Origin: Betaproteobacteria bacterium
Lineage (GTDB): Bacteria; Pseudomonadota; Gammaproteobacteria; Burkholderiales; Burkholderiaceae_C
Length of the DNA stretch: 64,000 nucleotides
Reading direction: 5' to 3'
NCBI GenBank assembly: GCA_016704535.1
Contig: JADIZZ010000023.1
Location: 372,001 to 436,000, forward strand
Shown here: piece by piece, positions 43,314 through 53,400 of the stretch
How the letters are laid out: each line of letters starts with the position of its first letter
Numbering within the stretch: position 1 is the first letter of the stretch
Notes under the pieces: model-generated
Told to the model about the DNA's origin: nothing
Database searches by the model: none
What the model saw: only the letters and a program-made list of their open reading frames with translations
Made by a program: the position numbers and the translations under genes

Positions 43314-45712
43314 GCCAGCAGCCGCGACGCGTCGACGTCCAGCTTGGCCAGCGCGCTGCGCGTGGCGCGCACCGTCAGCGCCTCGTCTTGCGCCGGCAGC
43401 AGCAGGCCGGCCTGCAGGTAACTCGCCAGCCGCTGCTGCTGGAAGAGCACGCAGCGTCCTTGCGGTGTGACGAACAGGCTCAGTTGCTTGCGCAGCCCGT
43501 GCCAGGCCAGCTGCACCGCTTCGCTGTGGCCGCCGCGGTCGAGCATGTACCAGCTGCCCACCTGCAGCTCGCGCGCCCAGGCCACCATCGCCGGTGTGGG
43601 CATGCTGCCGCCTTCCAGCACCACCTCGAGCTCGCTGCTCTGGTGGCCCGAGAGGTCGAGCACCATCGACTCGTCGATCTCGACCTCGGCCGCCTCGGGC
43701 AGCAGTTCTTCCAGCGTCTCCAGGCGCTCCATCAGCTCACGCAGGCGGTCGTCGGGAATCACCGCGGCCTTGGCCGTGAAGGCCGCGGCCAGCGAGTTGT
43801 TCAGCTGCTGGATGTGTTCGTCCTGCTTGGGCGTGTCCATGCCGGCCGAGGCCATGCCCTCACGAAGGCTCTTCAGCAGCAGCGGCAGGCGGCGGATGAC
43901 CTCGGCACGCTCTTCGCGCGTCACCTTGGCGCTGGCGCTCCAGATGAGGTCGGCCGCGGCGCGTTTCATCGCCTTGGTCTGCACGGTCTGCGGGCCGAAG
44001 CGCACGCCGGTGGTGGCCAAAACGTCCGCCCAGACGTGGAACAGGAACTGGCGCACGCCTTCCTGCACCGGCACCTCGTTGAGCATCTTGCGCAGCTCGA
44101 TGGTGTACTGGATGGCCATGGTCTCGCGCTGCTCGACCTGCTGGGCCAGCGAGACACCCCGCTTGGTGGCCTCGTTCTCGTTCTTGAAGTAATGCTCCAG
44201 GAACTTCTCGAACTCGATCAGCACGGTCTGGAAGACGCGCCGGCCGGTGTCGGGGTAGGCCTCGACCACCTGCACGATGCGTTTGACTTCCTTGTCCAGC
44301 GCCTCGTTGGGTTTGCCGGGCGCGCTGCTGGCGGCACTGTCGAAACCCATCACGCAGGCGCCCATGCGGTCGATCAGCCGGCGCGCCGGGTGATCGATGG
44401 TGGCAAAGAAATCGGGTTCGGTGACGGCCACGCGCAGCACCGGCATCTGCAGCCGCGCGAACCACACGCGCACGGTGGCCGGGATGCGGTCTTCGGTCAG
44501 GATGCTCTGGAACAGCAGCGCCACGATCTCGATGGTGGCGCGCTCTTCGGGCGAGGCCGCGGCCTTCTTCAGCACCTGCTTGCGCTGGTGCAGCTCTTCC
44601 AGCATCACCGGCGCGGTGGCACTGACCTCGCCGCCGCCCCGCAGGGTGGAGGACAGGCGCTGGCGTATACCCTGCTGCGCGGTATCTATCGCTCGCGCCA
44701 GCCCGGGTGACATCGGCTGCGAGGCGCCAGCCGGCACGCCTGGCGAACGCGTGGAGAGCCCGAACCGGGGCACGTGGCGCCCGATCAGGCGGTTCAGCCG
44801 GCCGAGCACGGCTTCGGCATGTTCCCGGCTGCGGGCCAGCGGTGCGGCGCGGGTCATCAGCCGGGTCTCTTCGCCGACGCTGTTGCCGCTGCCGCCGCTG
44901 CCGCCGGAGACAAAACCACTCGAGCGGCTGCCGCCGTAGCCGCCGCCACTTGCACCGTCGCCCAGCGACGCGGCGCCGGCGCGCGAGTCGACAAACCCGG
45001 TGGCGGCCTGCCAGCCCATGGGCGCAGCCGGGTGCGTGCGAGAACGGCGGATGAAAGGCCTCAGGTCCACCTCGGCCAGCACGCCGTGGTCGACGAGCCA
45101 GCGGTTGGTCTCGTGGTAAGCCTCTTCCACCAGCAGCGCAAACTCGTCGTGCAGCACCGTCTGCAGCTCACGCCAGCCGTCCAGCGTCTGCCCGGCGGCA
45201 CGCCAGGCGTCGAAGACGATGCGCGCCAGCACGTGCGCACGCAGCATGTCGTGGGGGTCGAGCTCGCCGCGGCCTTCCAGCTGCGCAATGCGCGAGCGCA
45301 GGTCGGCAAATTCCCACGAGGCACGGTCCATGATGGCCAGCGCCAGGCGCGAGGTGACGATCTCCAACTCGATGGTGTCGTCGGACACCAGGCTGAGCGT
45401 CTCGCGCCCAGAGTAAGGGCCAGACCGCGACTGCCCCAGCAGATCGCCGGGCCGCGTTGCCGAAACACCGTGCTGCAGCGCGTGCCGCAGGCCGGTGACG
45501 ATGCCCTTGTGCCACGCCTGCGCACCACCCAGCAGCGACTGCGTCAGCTCGCGGCGGCGCTGGAAGACGGTGTTCTCGGCAGGCTTGTCGAGCAGGACGC
45601 GCGCATGATCGATGGCCGCCTGCACCAGCGGCACCAGGCCCTTGACCAGCTCTTCGGTGTAGAGCCTGCGCGCCTGGCCAGCGAGGGGATCGGGCGAGGC
45701 GCCTGTGGCCAT
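43310..45712 (-). CDS. DUF1631 family protein
   Basis: An 800-residue cytoplasmic protein of the DUF1631 family: LYTEELVKGLVPLVQAAIDHAR near the start, a Gly/Ser-rich loop (about 250-285), then a long alpha-helical body. No catalytic motif is seen and the biochemical role is not established; PilZ-like binding has been suggested for relatives of the C-terminal region (the end, WYMLDRGGHSEAVQLAWHG...LFVTPQG, is compatible). It is convergent with smg and upstream of nothing on its strand except secF at 41 bp. Confidence 0.82.
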   Translation of the reverse strand: MATGASPDPLAGQARRLYTEELVKGLVPLVQAAIDHARVLLDKPAENTVFQRRRELTQSLLGGAQAWHKGIVTGLRHALQHGVSATRPGDLLGQSRSGPYSGRETLSLVSDDTIELEIVTSRLALAIMDRASWEFADLRSRIAQLEGRGELDPHDMLRAHVLARIVFDAWRAAGQTLDGWRELQTVLHDEFALLVEEAYHETNRWLVDHGVLAEVDLRPFIRRSRTHPAAPMGWQAATGFVDSRAGAASLGDGASGGGYGGSRSSGFVSGGSGGSGNSVGEETRLMTRAAPLARSREHAEAVLGRLNRLIGRHVPRFGLSTRSPGVPAGASQPMSPGLARAIDTAQQGIRQRLSSTLRGGGEVSATAPVMLEELHQRKQVLKKAAASPEERATIEIVALLFQSILTEDRIPATVRVWFARLQMPVLRVAVTEPDFFATIDHPARRLIDRMGACVMGFDSAASSAPGKPNEALDKEVKRIVQVVEAYPDTGRRVFQTVLIEFEKFLEHYFKNENEATKRGVSLAQQVEQRETMAIQYTIELRKMLNEVPVQEGVRQFLFHVWADVLATTGVRFGPQTVQTKAMKRAAADLIWSASAKVTREERAEVIRRLPLLLKSLREGMASAGMDTPKQDEHIQQLNNSLAAAFTAKAAVIPDDRLRELMERLETLEELLPEAAEVEIDESMVLDLSGHQSSELEVVLEGGSMPTPAMVAWARELQVGSWYMLDRGGHSEAVQLAWHGLRKQLSLFVTPQGRCVLFQQQRLASYLQAGLLLPAQDEALTVRATRSALAKLDVDASRLLA

Positions 45713-45752
45713 TTCAGCTTGCGACCTGCTGCGGTGTGAAAGAAATCACACT

Positions 45753-46790
45753 CTACACGACCGCCCCGGCGTTCGGGTCGTTTGGGTCTTGCTCCTTGCC
45801 GCCCCCCGACTTGATGAGGTCCTCCCGCTTGACACCCAGCCACATGGCGATGCCGGCGGCGACGAAGATGGACGAATAGATGCCGAACAGGATGCCGATG
45901 GTCAGTGCCAGCGCGAAGTAGAAGAGCGTGGGACCGCCGAAGATCAACATGCTCAGAACCATCATCTGCGTGCTGCCGTGGGTAATCATGGTGCGGCTGA
46001 TGGTGCTGGTGATGGCGCGGTCGATGGATTCCGGCGTGCTCAGTTTGCGGAACCTTCGGAACGTCTCGCGGATGCGGTCGAAGATGACCACCGACTCGTT
46101 CACCGAATAACCCAGCACCGCCAGGATGGCCGCCAGCACCGACAGCGAGAACTCCCACTGGAAGAAGGCGAAGAAGCCCAGGATGATGATCACGTCGTGC
46201 AGGTTGGCGATGATGCCGGCCACCGCGAACTTCCATTCGAAGCGCATCGACAGGTAGGCCATGATGCCGATGATGGTCACCAGCAGCGCCAGCGCGCCGT
46301 TCTCGTAAAGTTCTGCGCCGACGCTGGCACCCACCGCCTCGGTGCGCTTCAGACGGAAGGGCTCGGCGTCGCCGGCCGTGCCGCACGACGGGCGGCTGAC
46401 CTGCTCGCCCTGCGGCGACAGGTACTGCTTGGTCGCCACCGTGCCCCTCTCGGCCTGGCAAAGTGCGCCGAAGACGCGGCTGGAGACCTCGTTCTGGTTC
46501 ACGTCGCCGCGCAGCGGCAGGCGGATCAGCACGTCGCGCGAGGTGCCGAAGTTCTGCACCTGCACGTCGCCGAAGCCCAGCGCTTCCACCGAGGTGCGCA
46601 CCCGGTTGATGTCGGCCGTCTGCGCGTACTCCACCTCCATCAGCGTGCCGCCAGTGAACTCGATGCTCAGGTGCAGCCCGCGCGTGGTCAGGAAGAACAC
46701 CGCCAGCAGGAAAGTGACGAAGGACACCACGTTCAGCACCAGCACGTGGCGCATGAAGGGGATGTCTCTTTTGATGCGGAAGAATTCCAT
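45753..46790 (-). CDS. secF: protein translocase subunit SecF
   Basis: Accessory membrane subunit of the Sec translocon, working with SecD and YajC. The 345-residue protein has six membrane helices; IEFTGGTLMEVEY opens the periplasmic loop and YSVNESVVIFDRIRE with RTMITHGSTQM marks helices 4-5. It follows secD by 14 bp. Confidence 0.96.
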   Translation of the reverse strand: MEFFRIKRDIPFMRHVLVLNVVSFVTFLLAVFFLTTRGLHLSIEFTGGTLMEVEYAQTADINRVRTSVEALGFGDVQVQNFGTSRDVLIRLPLRGDVNQNEVSSRVFGALCQAERGTVATKQYLSPQGEQVSRPSCGTAGDAEPFRLKRTEAVGASVGAELYENGALALLVTIIGIMAYLSMRFEWKFAVAGIIANLHDVIIILGFFAFFQWEFSLSVLAAILAVLGYSVNESVVIFDRIRETFRRFRKLSTPESIDRAITSTISRTMITHGSTQMMVLSMLIFGGPTLFYFALALTIGILFGIYSSIFVAAGIAMWLGVKREDLIKSGGGKEQDPNDPNAGAVV

Positions 46791-46804
46791 CGTCGCTCTC
46801 CCGC

Positions 46805-48655
46805 TCAGGCTTCAGTGGGTTCGACAGGGGGGGCCTTGCCGCCGTCGGGCCGCCAGATCTGCCCGATGGACACCGACTTCAGCCGCTTCTGGCGCCCGTA
46901 CCACAGGTTCACCAGACCGCGCGAGAACATCACGGCGGAGAACATGCTCGTCATGATGCCCAGGCAGTGCACCACCGCGAAGCCGCGTACCGGGCCCGAG
47001 CCGAAGGTCAGCAGCGCCAGGCCGGCGATCAGCGTGGTGACGTTGCTGTCGAGAATAGTGCCCCAGGCCATCTCGTAGCCCTTGTGGATGGCCTGCTGGG
47101 GCGGCAGACCCGCGCGCAGTTCCTCGCGCACCCGTTCGTTGATCAGCACGTTGGCGTCGATGGCCATGCCCAGGGTGAGCGCGATGGCCGCGATGCCGGG
47201 CAGCGTCAGCGTGGCCTGCAGCATTGACAGCACCGCCACCAGACAAAGCAGGTTGAAGGACAGCGCCACCGCCGAGAACACGCCGAACAGCGCGTAGTAG
47301 GCGCACATGAAGACGGCGATGGCGATGAACCCCCAGAACACGCTCTGGAAGCCCTTCTCGATGTTGTCCTTGCCCAGGCTGGGGCCGATGGTGCGCTCTT
47401 CGATGATCTCCATCGGCGCAGCCAGCGCACCAGCACGGGTCAGCAGCGCCAGGTCGGCGGTTTCCTGCGGCGTGAAGTTGCCGGTGATCTGGAAGTCGGT
47501 GCCGAACTCGCCCTGGATGGTGGCCACGCTCAGCGCCTCGCCCTTGCCCTTCTCGTACAGCACGATGGCCATGGGCTTGCCCAGGTTCTCACGCGTCACG
47601 CTTCGCATGTTGCGCCCAGCGATGTCGTCCAGTCGCACGCTGACCGCGGGGCGCTGGTCCTTGTCGATGGTGGCCGATGCGTTCTTGAGCTGGTCGCCGG
47701 TGGCGATGACGTCGCGCTTCAGGCCCACGTTCGTGCCCTGGCGCGTCGGCACCACCTCGGCGGCGGTGGCGGTGTCGGGCTCGACCAGGCGGAACTGCAG
47801 CGTGGCCGTGCGGCCGAGGATGTCCTTGGCGCGCGCCGGGTCCTGCACGCCGGGCAGCTGCACCACCACACGGTCCAGGCCCTGCTTCTGGATCACGGGC
47901 TCGGCCACGCCGAGTTCGTTGACGCGCTTGTGCAGCGTCTCGATGTTCTGCGTGACGGCCTGGGTCTGGATGTCGGTGATGGCCTTGGGCGACAGGCGGC
48001 CGACGATGCGGACCGTGGTGCCGTCCGCTTCCTGCGTCCAGGTCAGCGCGGGCATGCGGTCGAACAGCAGGTCACGCGCCTTGGTGGCCTCGGCGCCGTC
48101 GGGCAGCGTCACCACCACGCCGTTGGGTTCACGCGCGATGCCGGTGAAGCGGATGCGCTTCTCGCGCAGCGCGCTGCGCGCGTCGCTGCTGTAGGTGTCG
48201 ACGGCCTGCTTCAGCGCGCCGCGCATGTCCACCTGCATCAGGAAGTGCACGCCGCCGCGCAGGTCCAGGCCCAGGTACATGGGCAGCGCGTGCAGCTTGG
48301 TCAGCCAGGTGGGCGAACGCGAAACCAGGTTCAGCGCCACGATGTAGCGCGGGTCGGCCGGGTCGGGGTTCAGCGCCTTCAGCAGCGCGTCCTTGGCCTT
48401 GATCTGGGTGTCGATGTCGTCGAAGCGTGCCCGTACCGAGGCGCCGTCGAAACGCACGAAGTCGGCGCTGATCTGCGCCGCCGTGAGCGTCTGCTGCACA
48501 CGCTGCACCATGTCGGCGTCCACCTTCACGGTGGACTTGCCGCCCGACACCTGCACCGCAGGTGACTCGCCGTAGAAGTTCGGCAGCGTGTAGAGCAGGC
48601 CGATCAGCAGGACGACGCCGAGGATGGCGTACTTCCACAGGGGGTAGCGGTTCAT
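46805..48655 (-). CDS. secD: protein translocase subunit SecD
   Basis: Proton-driven helper of SecYEG-mediated export. The 616-residue protein begins MNRYPLWKYAILGVVLLIGLLY, then the conserved LGLDLRGGVHFLMQVD, a large periplasmic domain, and the C-terminal five helices with AIALTLGMAIDANVLINERVREE. It lies 5 bp downstream of yajC. Confidence 0.97.
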   Translation of the reverse strand: MNRYPLWKYAILGVVLLIGLLYTLPNFYGESPAVQVSGGKSTVKVDADMVQRVQQTLTAAQISADFVRFDGASVRARFDDIDTQIKAKDALLKALNPDPADPRYIVALNLVSRSPTWLTKLHALPMYLGLDLRGGVHFLMQVDMRGALKQAVDTYSSDARSALREKRIRFTGIAREPNGVVVTLPDGAEATKARDLLFDRMPALTWTQEADGTTVRIVGRLSPKAITDIQTQAVTQNIETLHKRVNELGVAEPVIQKQGLDRVVVQLPGVQDPARAKDILGRTATLQFRLVEPDTATAAEVVPTRQGTNVGLKRDVIATGDQLKNASATIDKDQRPAVSVRLDDIAGRNMRSVTRENLGKPMAIVLYEKGKGEALSVATIQGEFGTDFQITGNFTPQETADLALLTRAGALAAPMEIIEERTIGPSLGKDNIEKGFQSVFWGFIAIAVFMCAYYALFGVFSAVALSFNLLCLVAVLSMLQATLTLPGIAAIALTLGMAIDANVLINERVREELRAGLPPQQAIHKGYEMAWGTILDSNVTTLIAGLALLTFGSGPVRGFAVVHCLGIMTSMFSAVMFSRGLVNLWYGRQKRLKSVSIGQIWRPDGGKAPPVEPTEA

Positions 48656-48660
48656 GCCGC

Positions 48661-48987
48661 TTACTTGAACGTGCCCTTGGGCAGCACCTGCACCACGGCG
48701 CCACGCTGCACCTGGACTTCGACGCCGTTGGCGACTTCCACGTTCAAGTAGTTGTCACCCAACTTGGCCACGCGGCCGAGAACACCGCCGGCGATGACGA
48801 CCTCGTCGCCCTTGGCCAAGGCCTCGATCATGGCCTTGTGTTCCTTCTGCTTCTTCATCTGCGGGCGGATCATGATGAAGTACAGCACCACGAACATCAG
48901 CACCAGCGGCAGCAGGCTGAAGAGGGTGTCGGTACCGCTGGCGGCGGCAGCGGGGGCGGTCTGGGCGTAGGCGGTGGAGATGAACAC
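48661..48987 (-). CDS. yajC: preprotein translocase subunit YajC
   Basis: A 108-residue single-span membrane protein with LLPLVLMFVVLYFIMIRPQMKKQKEH, the YajC signature, followed by a small cytoplasmic domain (GDEVVIAGGVLGRVAKL). First gene of yajC-secD-secF. Instead of tgt/queA, the upstream neighbour is the divergent ugd. Confidence 0.95.
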   Translation of the reverse strand: MFISTAYAQTAPAAAASGTDTLFSLLPLVLMFVVLYFIMIRPQMKKQKEHKAMIEALAKGDEVVIAGGVLGRVAKLGDNYLNVEVANGVEVQVQRGAVVQVLPKGTFK

Positions 48988-49147
48988 GGTCGAGCAGTCC
49001 TAAAGGTGACGGGCCCGGGATTCCCGGACGAAGCGTGCGATTCTAGGCGGCCGGGAAGGCCCCGGCCCGGGCGCGCTCAGGCTGCCGGCCTCTCGGGGTC
49101 GGCGAGAATTCCCTGGTCTTGCTTTGCAAGCTTGAAGGGGTGGACAT

Positions 49148-50479
49148 TTGAAAGTCACAGTCGTTGGCAGCGGTTATGTCGGCCTGGTCACCGGCGCCTG
49201 CCTGTCGGAGATGGGCAACCACGTGGTCTGCCTGGACGTGGACGCACGCAAGATCCAGATGCTCAACGAGGGCGGCATCCCGATCTTCGAACCCGGCCTG
49301 AAGGAGATGGTTCACCGCAACGCCGCCGCCGGCCGCCTTCAGTTCACGACGGACATCACCGCGGCCGTGGGCCACGGCACCATCCAGTTCATCGGCGTCG
49401 GCACGCCGCCCGACGAAGACGGTTCGGCCGACCTGCAGTACGTGCTGGCGGCTGCCGCCAGCATCGGCAGGCACATGACCGACTACAAGGTCATCGTCGA
49501 CAAGAGCACGGTGCCGGTGGGCACGGCCGACAAGGTGCGCGCCGCGGTGCAGGCCGAACTCGCCAGGCGCGGGCTGTCGATGGAGTTCGCGGTGGTGTCG
49601 AACCCCGAGTTCCTGAAGGAAGGCGCCGCGATCGACGACTTCATGCGGCCCGACCGCATCATCGTCGGCGCCGACGACGAACGTGCGGTGCTGCTGATGC
49701 GGGCCCTCTACCAGCCCTTCATGCGCAACCACGACCGTATGCAGTTGATGGACGTGCGCAGCGCCGAGTTCACGAAATACGCCGCCAACGCCATGCTGGC
49801 CACGCGCATCAGCTTCATGAACGAACTGGCGCTGCTGGCCGAGAAGGTGGGCGCCGACATCGAGATGGTGCGCAAGGGCATCGGCAGCGACCCGCGCATC
49901 GGCACGCACTTCCTGTATCCCGGCACGGGTTACGGCGGCAGCTGCTTTCCGAAGGACGTGAAGGCGCTGGTCTACGCCGGCAAGGAAAACGGCGTGCGCC
50001 TGGGCGTGCTGGAAGCCGTGGAAGCCGCCAACGACCGCCAGAAGCACGTGCTCGTCGACAAGGTGGTGGCGCGTTACGGCGACAACCTGCAAGGCCGCGC
50101 CTTCGCCCTGTGGGGCCTGGCCTTCAAGCCCAACACCGACGACATGCGCGACGCGCCCAGCCGCACCGTCATCGCCGAATTGACGGCCCGCGGGGCCATC
50201 GTCCAGGCCTACGACCCGGTGGCCATGGACGAAGCCGCGCGCGTCATGCCCGGCATGCCGGGGCTGCACTACGCCGCAGGCTGGATGCAGGCCCTGGAAG
50301 GCGCCGACGCGCTGCTGGTGGTGACGGAGTGGAAAGAGATCCGCAACCCCGACTTCGAAGCCATCAAGTCGACGCTGAAGGAGGCTGTCGTCTTCGACGG
50401 CCGGAACCTGTACGAGCCGGCACTGATGCAGGCGCTGGGAATTCACTATCAGGCGGTGGGGCGGGGCCTGCCCGGCTAG
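49148..50479 (+). CDS. ugd: UDP-glucose 6-dehydrogenase
   Basis: Oxidises UDP-glucose to UDP-glucuronate for surface or exopolysaccharide. The 443-residue enzyme has the NAD motif VVGSGYVGLVTG, the catalytic Cys266 in GTGYGGSCFPKD, Lys in AFKPNTDDMRDAPS and the expected length. The start is TTG 49148 with GGGGTGG 7 bp upstream. Its last 116 bp overlap the end of the convergent VanZ/ligase gene. Confidence 0.96.
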   Translation: MKVTVVGSGYVGLVTGACLSEMGNHVVCLDVDARKIQMLNEGGIPIFEPGLKEMVHRNAAAGRLQFTTDITAAVGHGTIQFIGVGTPPDEDGSADLQYVLAAAASIGRHMTDYKVIVDKSTVPVGTADKVRAAVQAELARRGLSMEFAVVSNPEFLKEGAAIDDFMRPDRIIVGADDERAVLLMRALYQPFMRNHDRMQLMDVRSAEFTKYAANAMLATRISFMNELALLAEKVGADIEMVRKGIGSDPRIGTHFLYPGTGYGGSCFPKDVKALVYAGKENGVRLGVLEAVEAANDRQKHVLVDKVVARYGDNLQGRAFALWGLAFKPNTDDMRDAPSRTVIAELTARGAIVQAYDPVAMDEAARVMPGMPGLHYAAGWMQALEGADALLVVTEWKEIRNPDFEAIKSTLKEAVVFDGRNLYEPALMQALGIHYQAVGRGLPG

Positions 50480-53400
50480 GCGCGCCGTGGCGGCGGACGC
50501 GCCGCGCCGTCAGCCACACCAGAACCAGCAGCAGCCAGAGGAAGCGCGGTTCGTCGATCAGCGTATTGAGCGCGCCCGACACCAGAAAGGCCATGGCTGC
50601 CCACAGCGCGGCCGGCGCCGCCGCAGCGCGGTGCCAGCCCAGGCGCAACCCGCGCCCCAACCCCATGGCCAGCACCGCAAGCCAGGCCAGCGCCCCCACC
50701 GCGCCCTGCTCCAGCCACACCGAAATCGGCAGGCTGTGCACGTGCCAGGGCGGGTCGACGTCGGTGGCGAAGAACCAGCGGTCCAGCCCGGCGGCGAAGT
50801 TGCCGTTGACCAGCCACTCCTGCCCCGCGCTGTCGCGCAGGCTCAGGCGCGCGACGTCGATCACGGCCCCGTCGGCGGGCGTGAAGAGCGACAGCTTGAC
50901 GCTCGGCCCCCCCGGGCGAACGCCCGGCCGCAGCGGCGGGGGGTCCAGCACGCCCTGCGCCTTGACCCACTCATCCGGGGCCGGTGCCGCAGACTCGAGG
51001 CTGGCCTGCGTACAACCCACCGAGGTCAGTGTCGACTTGTGGCACAGGCTCACCTTCAGCACAGTTTCTGGCTCTGCCGACCGCAGTTCGGCCGTCAGGC
51101 GCAGCGGGCCTGCGGGTACCGCCGGCAGCACCTGCTCGATATAGAGCGTCGCGCCCGGCGCCAGGCGCAAGAAGCGCTGTTCGGGCCGCTCCGGCGTGCC
51201 GCCTTCGCGCCGCAGCGCATAGGCGGCTGCGCGCACCGGCTCCAGACTGCGCCAGTAGTGCAGCCAGGCAAACCGGCCCAGGCCTTCACCGAAGAGGATG
51301 GCCCCGACACTTCCCCCGGTGCGCGTCTGCAGCGCGTCGTCCCAGTGCGCCAGGCGCACGGTGAGGTCTTGGGCACTGCGTTCCAGGCGTTCACGCGCAT
51401 AGCCGCCGCCCGTCGGCAGCGCCACCAGCGCCAGCAAGCCCAGGCCGACCAGTCCGATGACCGTGATCGCGCCTCGGCGGCGCTGCATCGGCCCGGCGCG
51501 CAGCGCCACCATCACCAGGCTGCCCAGCACCATCACCGCAAACGCCGCGTAGCCGTTACGCGAATAGGTCACCAGCACCGCATACCCGGCCGCGGCCAGC
51601 AGGGCCAGCGCCGCGGCGCGCGCGGCCCATCGGCGCGCCGACCACACACGGTCGATCGCGAACGCCGAGGCCACCGCCAGGTAGCACTCGATGTAGGCGC
51701 CGCCCTTGTGCATGGCCGAAAACGGCCCCGTGACGCGGTAGTCGGCGTTGAAATCCAGCAGCCCGACGAAGGTCACCCGTTCCCACAGCACCCAGGCCAC
51801 GGCACCCGCCAGGCCGGCCAGCATGCCGTTGCCGAAGCAGCGCTCTCGGGCATCACCCGTCGCGGGCAGCCGGCGCCACAGCAGCACGAACAAGGCAGCC
51901 CACACCGCGCCCTTGGCGATGCGCAGGCCGTTGAAGGCGCTGGTGTAGGTGGTGAAGCTGTCGTCGTCCAACCCGGGCCAGGGCCAAAGCGGCAACAGAG
52001 CGCTCACCAGAAGGCTGGCCCCGAGCACCGCAAAGGCCCAGGACAGCACCGGCGTACCCGTCGGCGTTCGCGCCTGTGGCGGCACGCGCCAAGCCGCCAC
52101 CGCCAGGCAAACGGCCAGCAGCAGGTCGAATTCGGTCCAGTAGAAGCGCCCGCTCCAAGGCGCCAGGTCCAGCAGCGGCAGCGCCGCCGGCACGATGAAC
52201 AGCGCCCAGCGCGGCTGCCACCCCACCGCCACGGCGCAGGCCAGCAGCAGAGCCACCAACGGCCCGCTGAAGACTGGGAAGCCGGCGGCCCAGGCCAGCG
52301 CAGCCAGCGGCACGACCAGCCAGGCCCAGGGCCACCGGACGGGCGGCTCGGCCGGCACTGCAACGGTGCCGACGGGCGCTGCGGGCCGCGCCGCCAGCCC
52401 AGCAAGCCCGGCCAACCACAGCACCCCGGCTGCGGCCGCCACGGCGATGATGAGGTTGGTCGGGTCGGGCTTCTGGCCTGGCAGGAACAGCTTGCCGGCC
52501 TCGATCACCGTCACCACGGCCAGCACGCCCGTCAATACCATGGGCCGGCCCAGCCGTTGGGCCCAGCCGATGACGGCCAGCGGCGCGTACATCAGCGCCA
52601 CGCTACCCAGGCTGTAGAGGGCCAGCGCCTCGGTCGTGTAGTAGTGGTAATAGAAGGGCAGCCAGCGCAGCTCGGCCCAGGTGCTGGCCACCTCGTCGGC
52701 GTTGCGCAGGCCGGCCGACGGCCCGCGCAGCCAGCCGCTGGCGAACAGCAGCAGCGGCAGGTAGACCAGCAATGCCGGCAGTGCCAGGCGCCGCAGCGCA
52801 TCGCGCACGCCGGCCAGCCCCCGCGCCTGCAGCCAGGGCAGCAGTGCCGACCCAGCGGCCATGCCGACCCCGCGGCCAAGCACCGAGGCCCCCTGGCTCA
52901 CGCCTGACGCAATGAAGAACTGGGCCACCTCGATCAGTGCACCGTAGAGCAGGCCCCACATCCCGGCCGACATCGGCGTGGAGCGCCGCAGCCAAGCCAG
53001 CAGCATGCCGACGGGCAGCACCAGCGCCGCTTCTACCGCCAGCTGCAGCCCGCTCAGCGCCCACCCGCGGTCGGCCAGCGCCAGGCCCGGTGACCACAGG
53101 TCGGACGCCCACTTGTCGGCCACCTCGGCACCCGTCAGCAGCAGGTCGAACGGAAAGAAGCACAGCACCGTGTAGGCAAGCGCGTAGACCTCCAGCAGGC
53201 GCAGCGACAGCTGGTGGCCACCGGCCCGCCACCCTTCGAGCAGCCGGCCCAGGCTGGGCCCGGCCACCAGCCCGAGCCACGCACCGAGCAGGCTGCCCAG
53301 CCCCTCGGCGATCAGGTCGTTCTGCGACACCGTTCGCGGCGGGAAGAAGAGTTGCGCGAATTCGACGCCCACCGCGAGCGCGGCGCACAAGGCGAGCGCA

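Noticed and set aside
50487..52907. 806-codon plus-strand ORF opposite the VanZ/ligase gene
   Set aside because: Gln/Arg/His-rich shadow without a recognisable domain; the minus-strand membrane protein explains the region.
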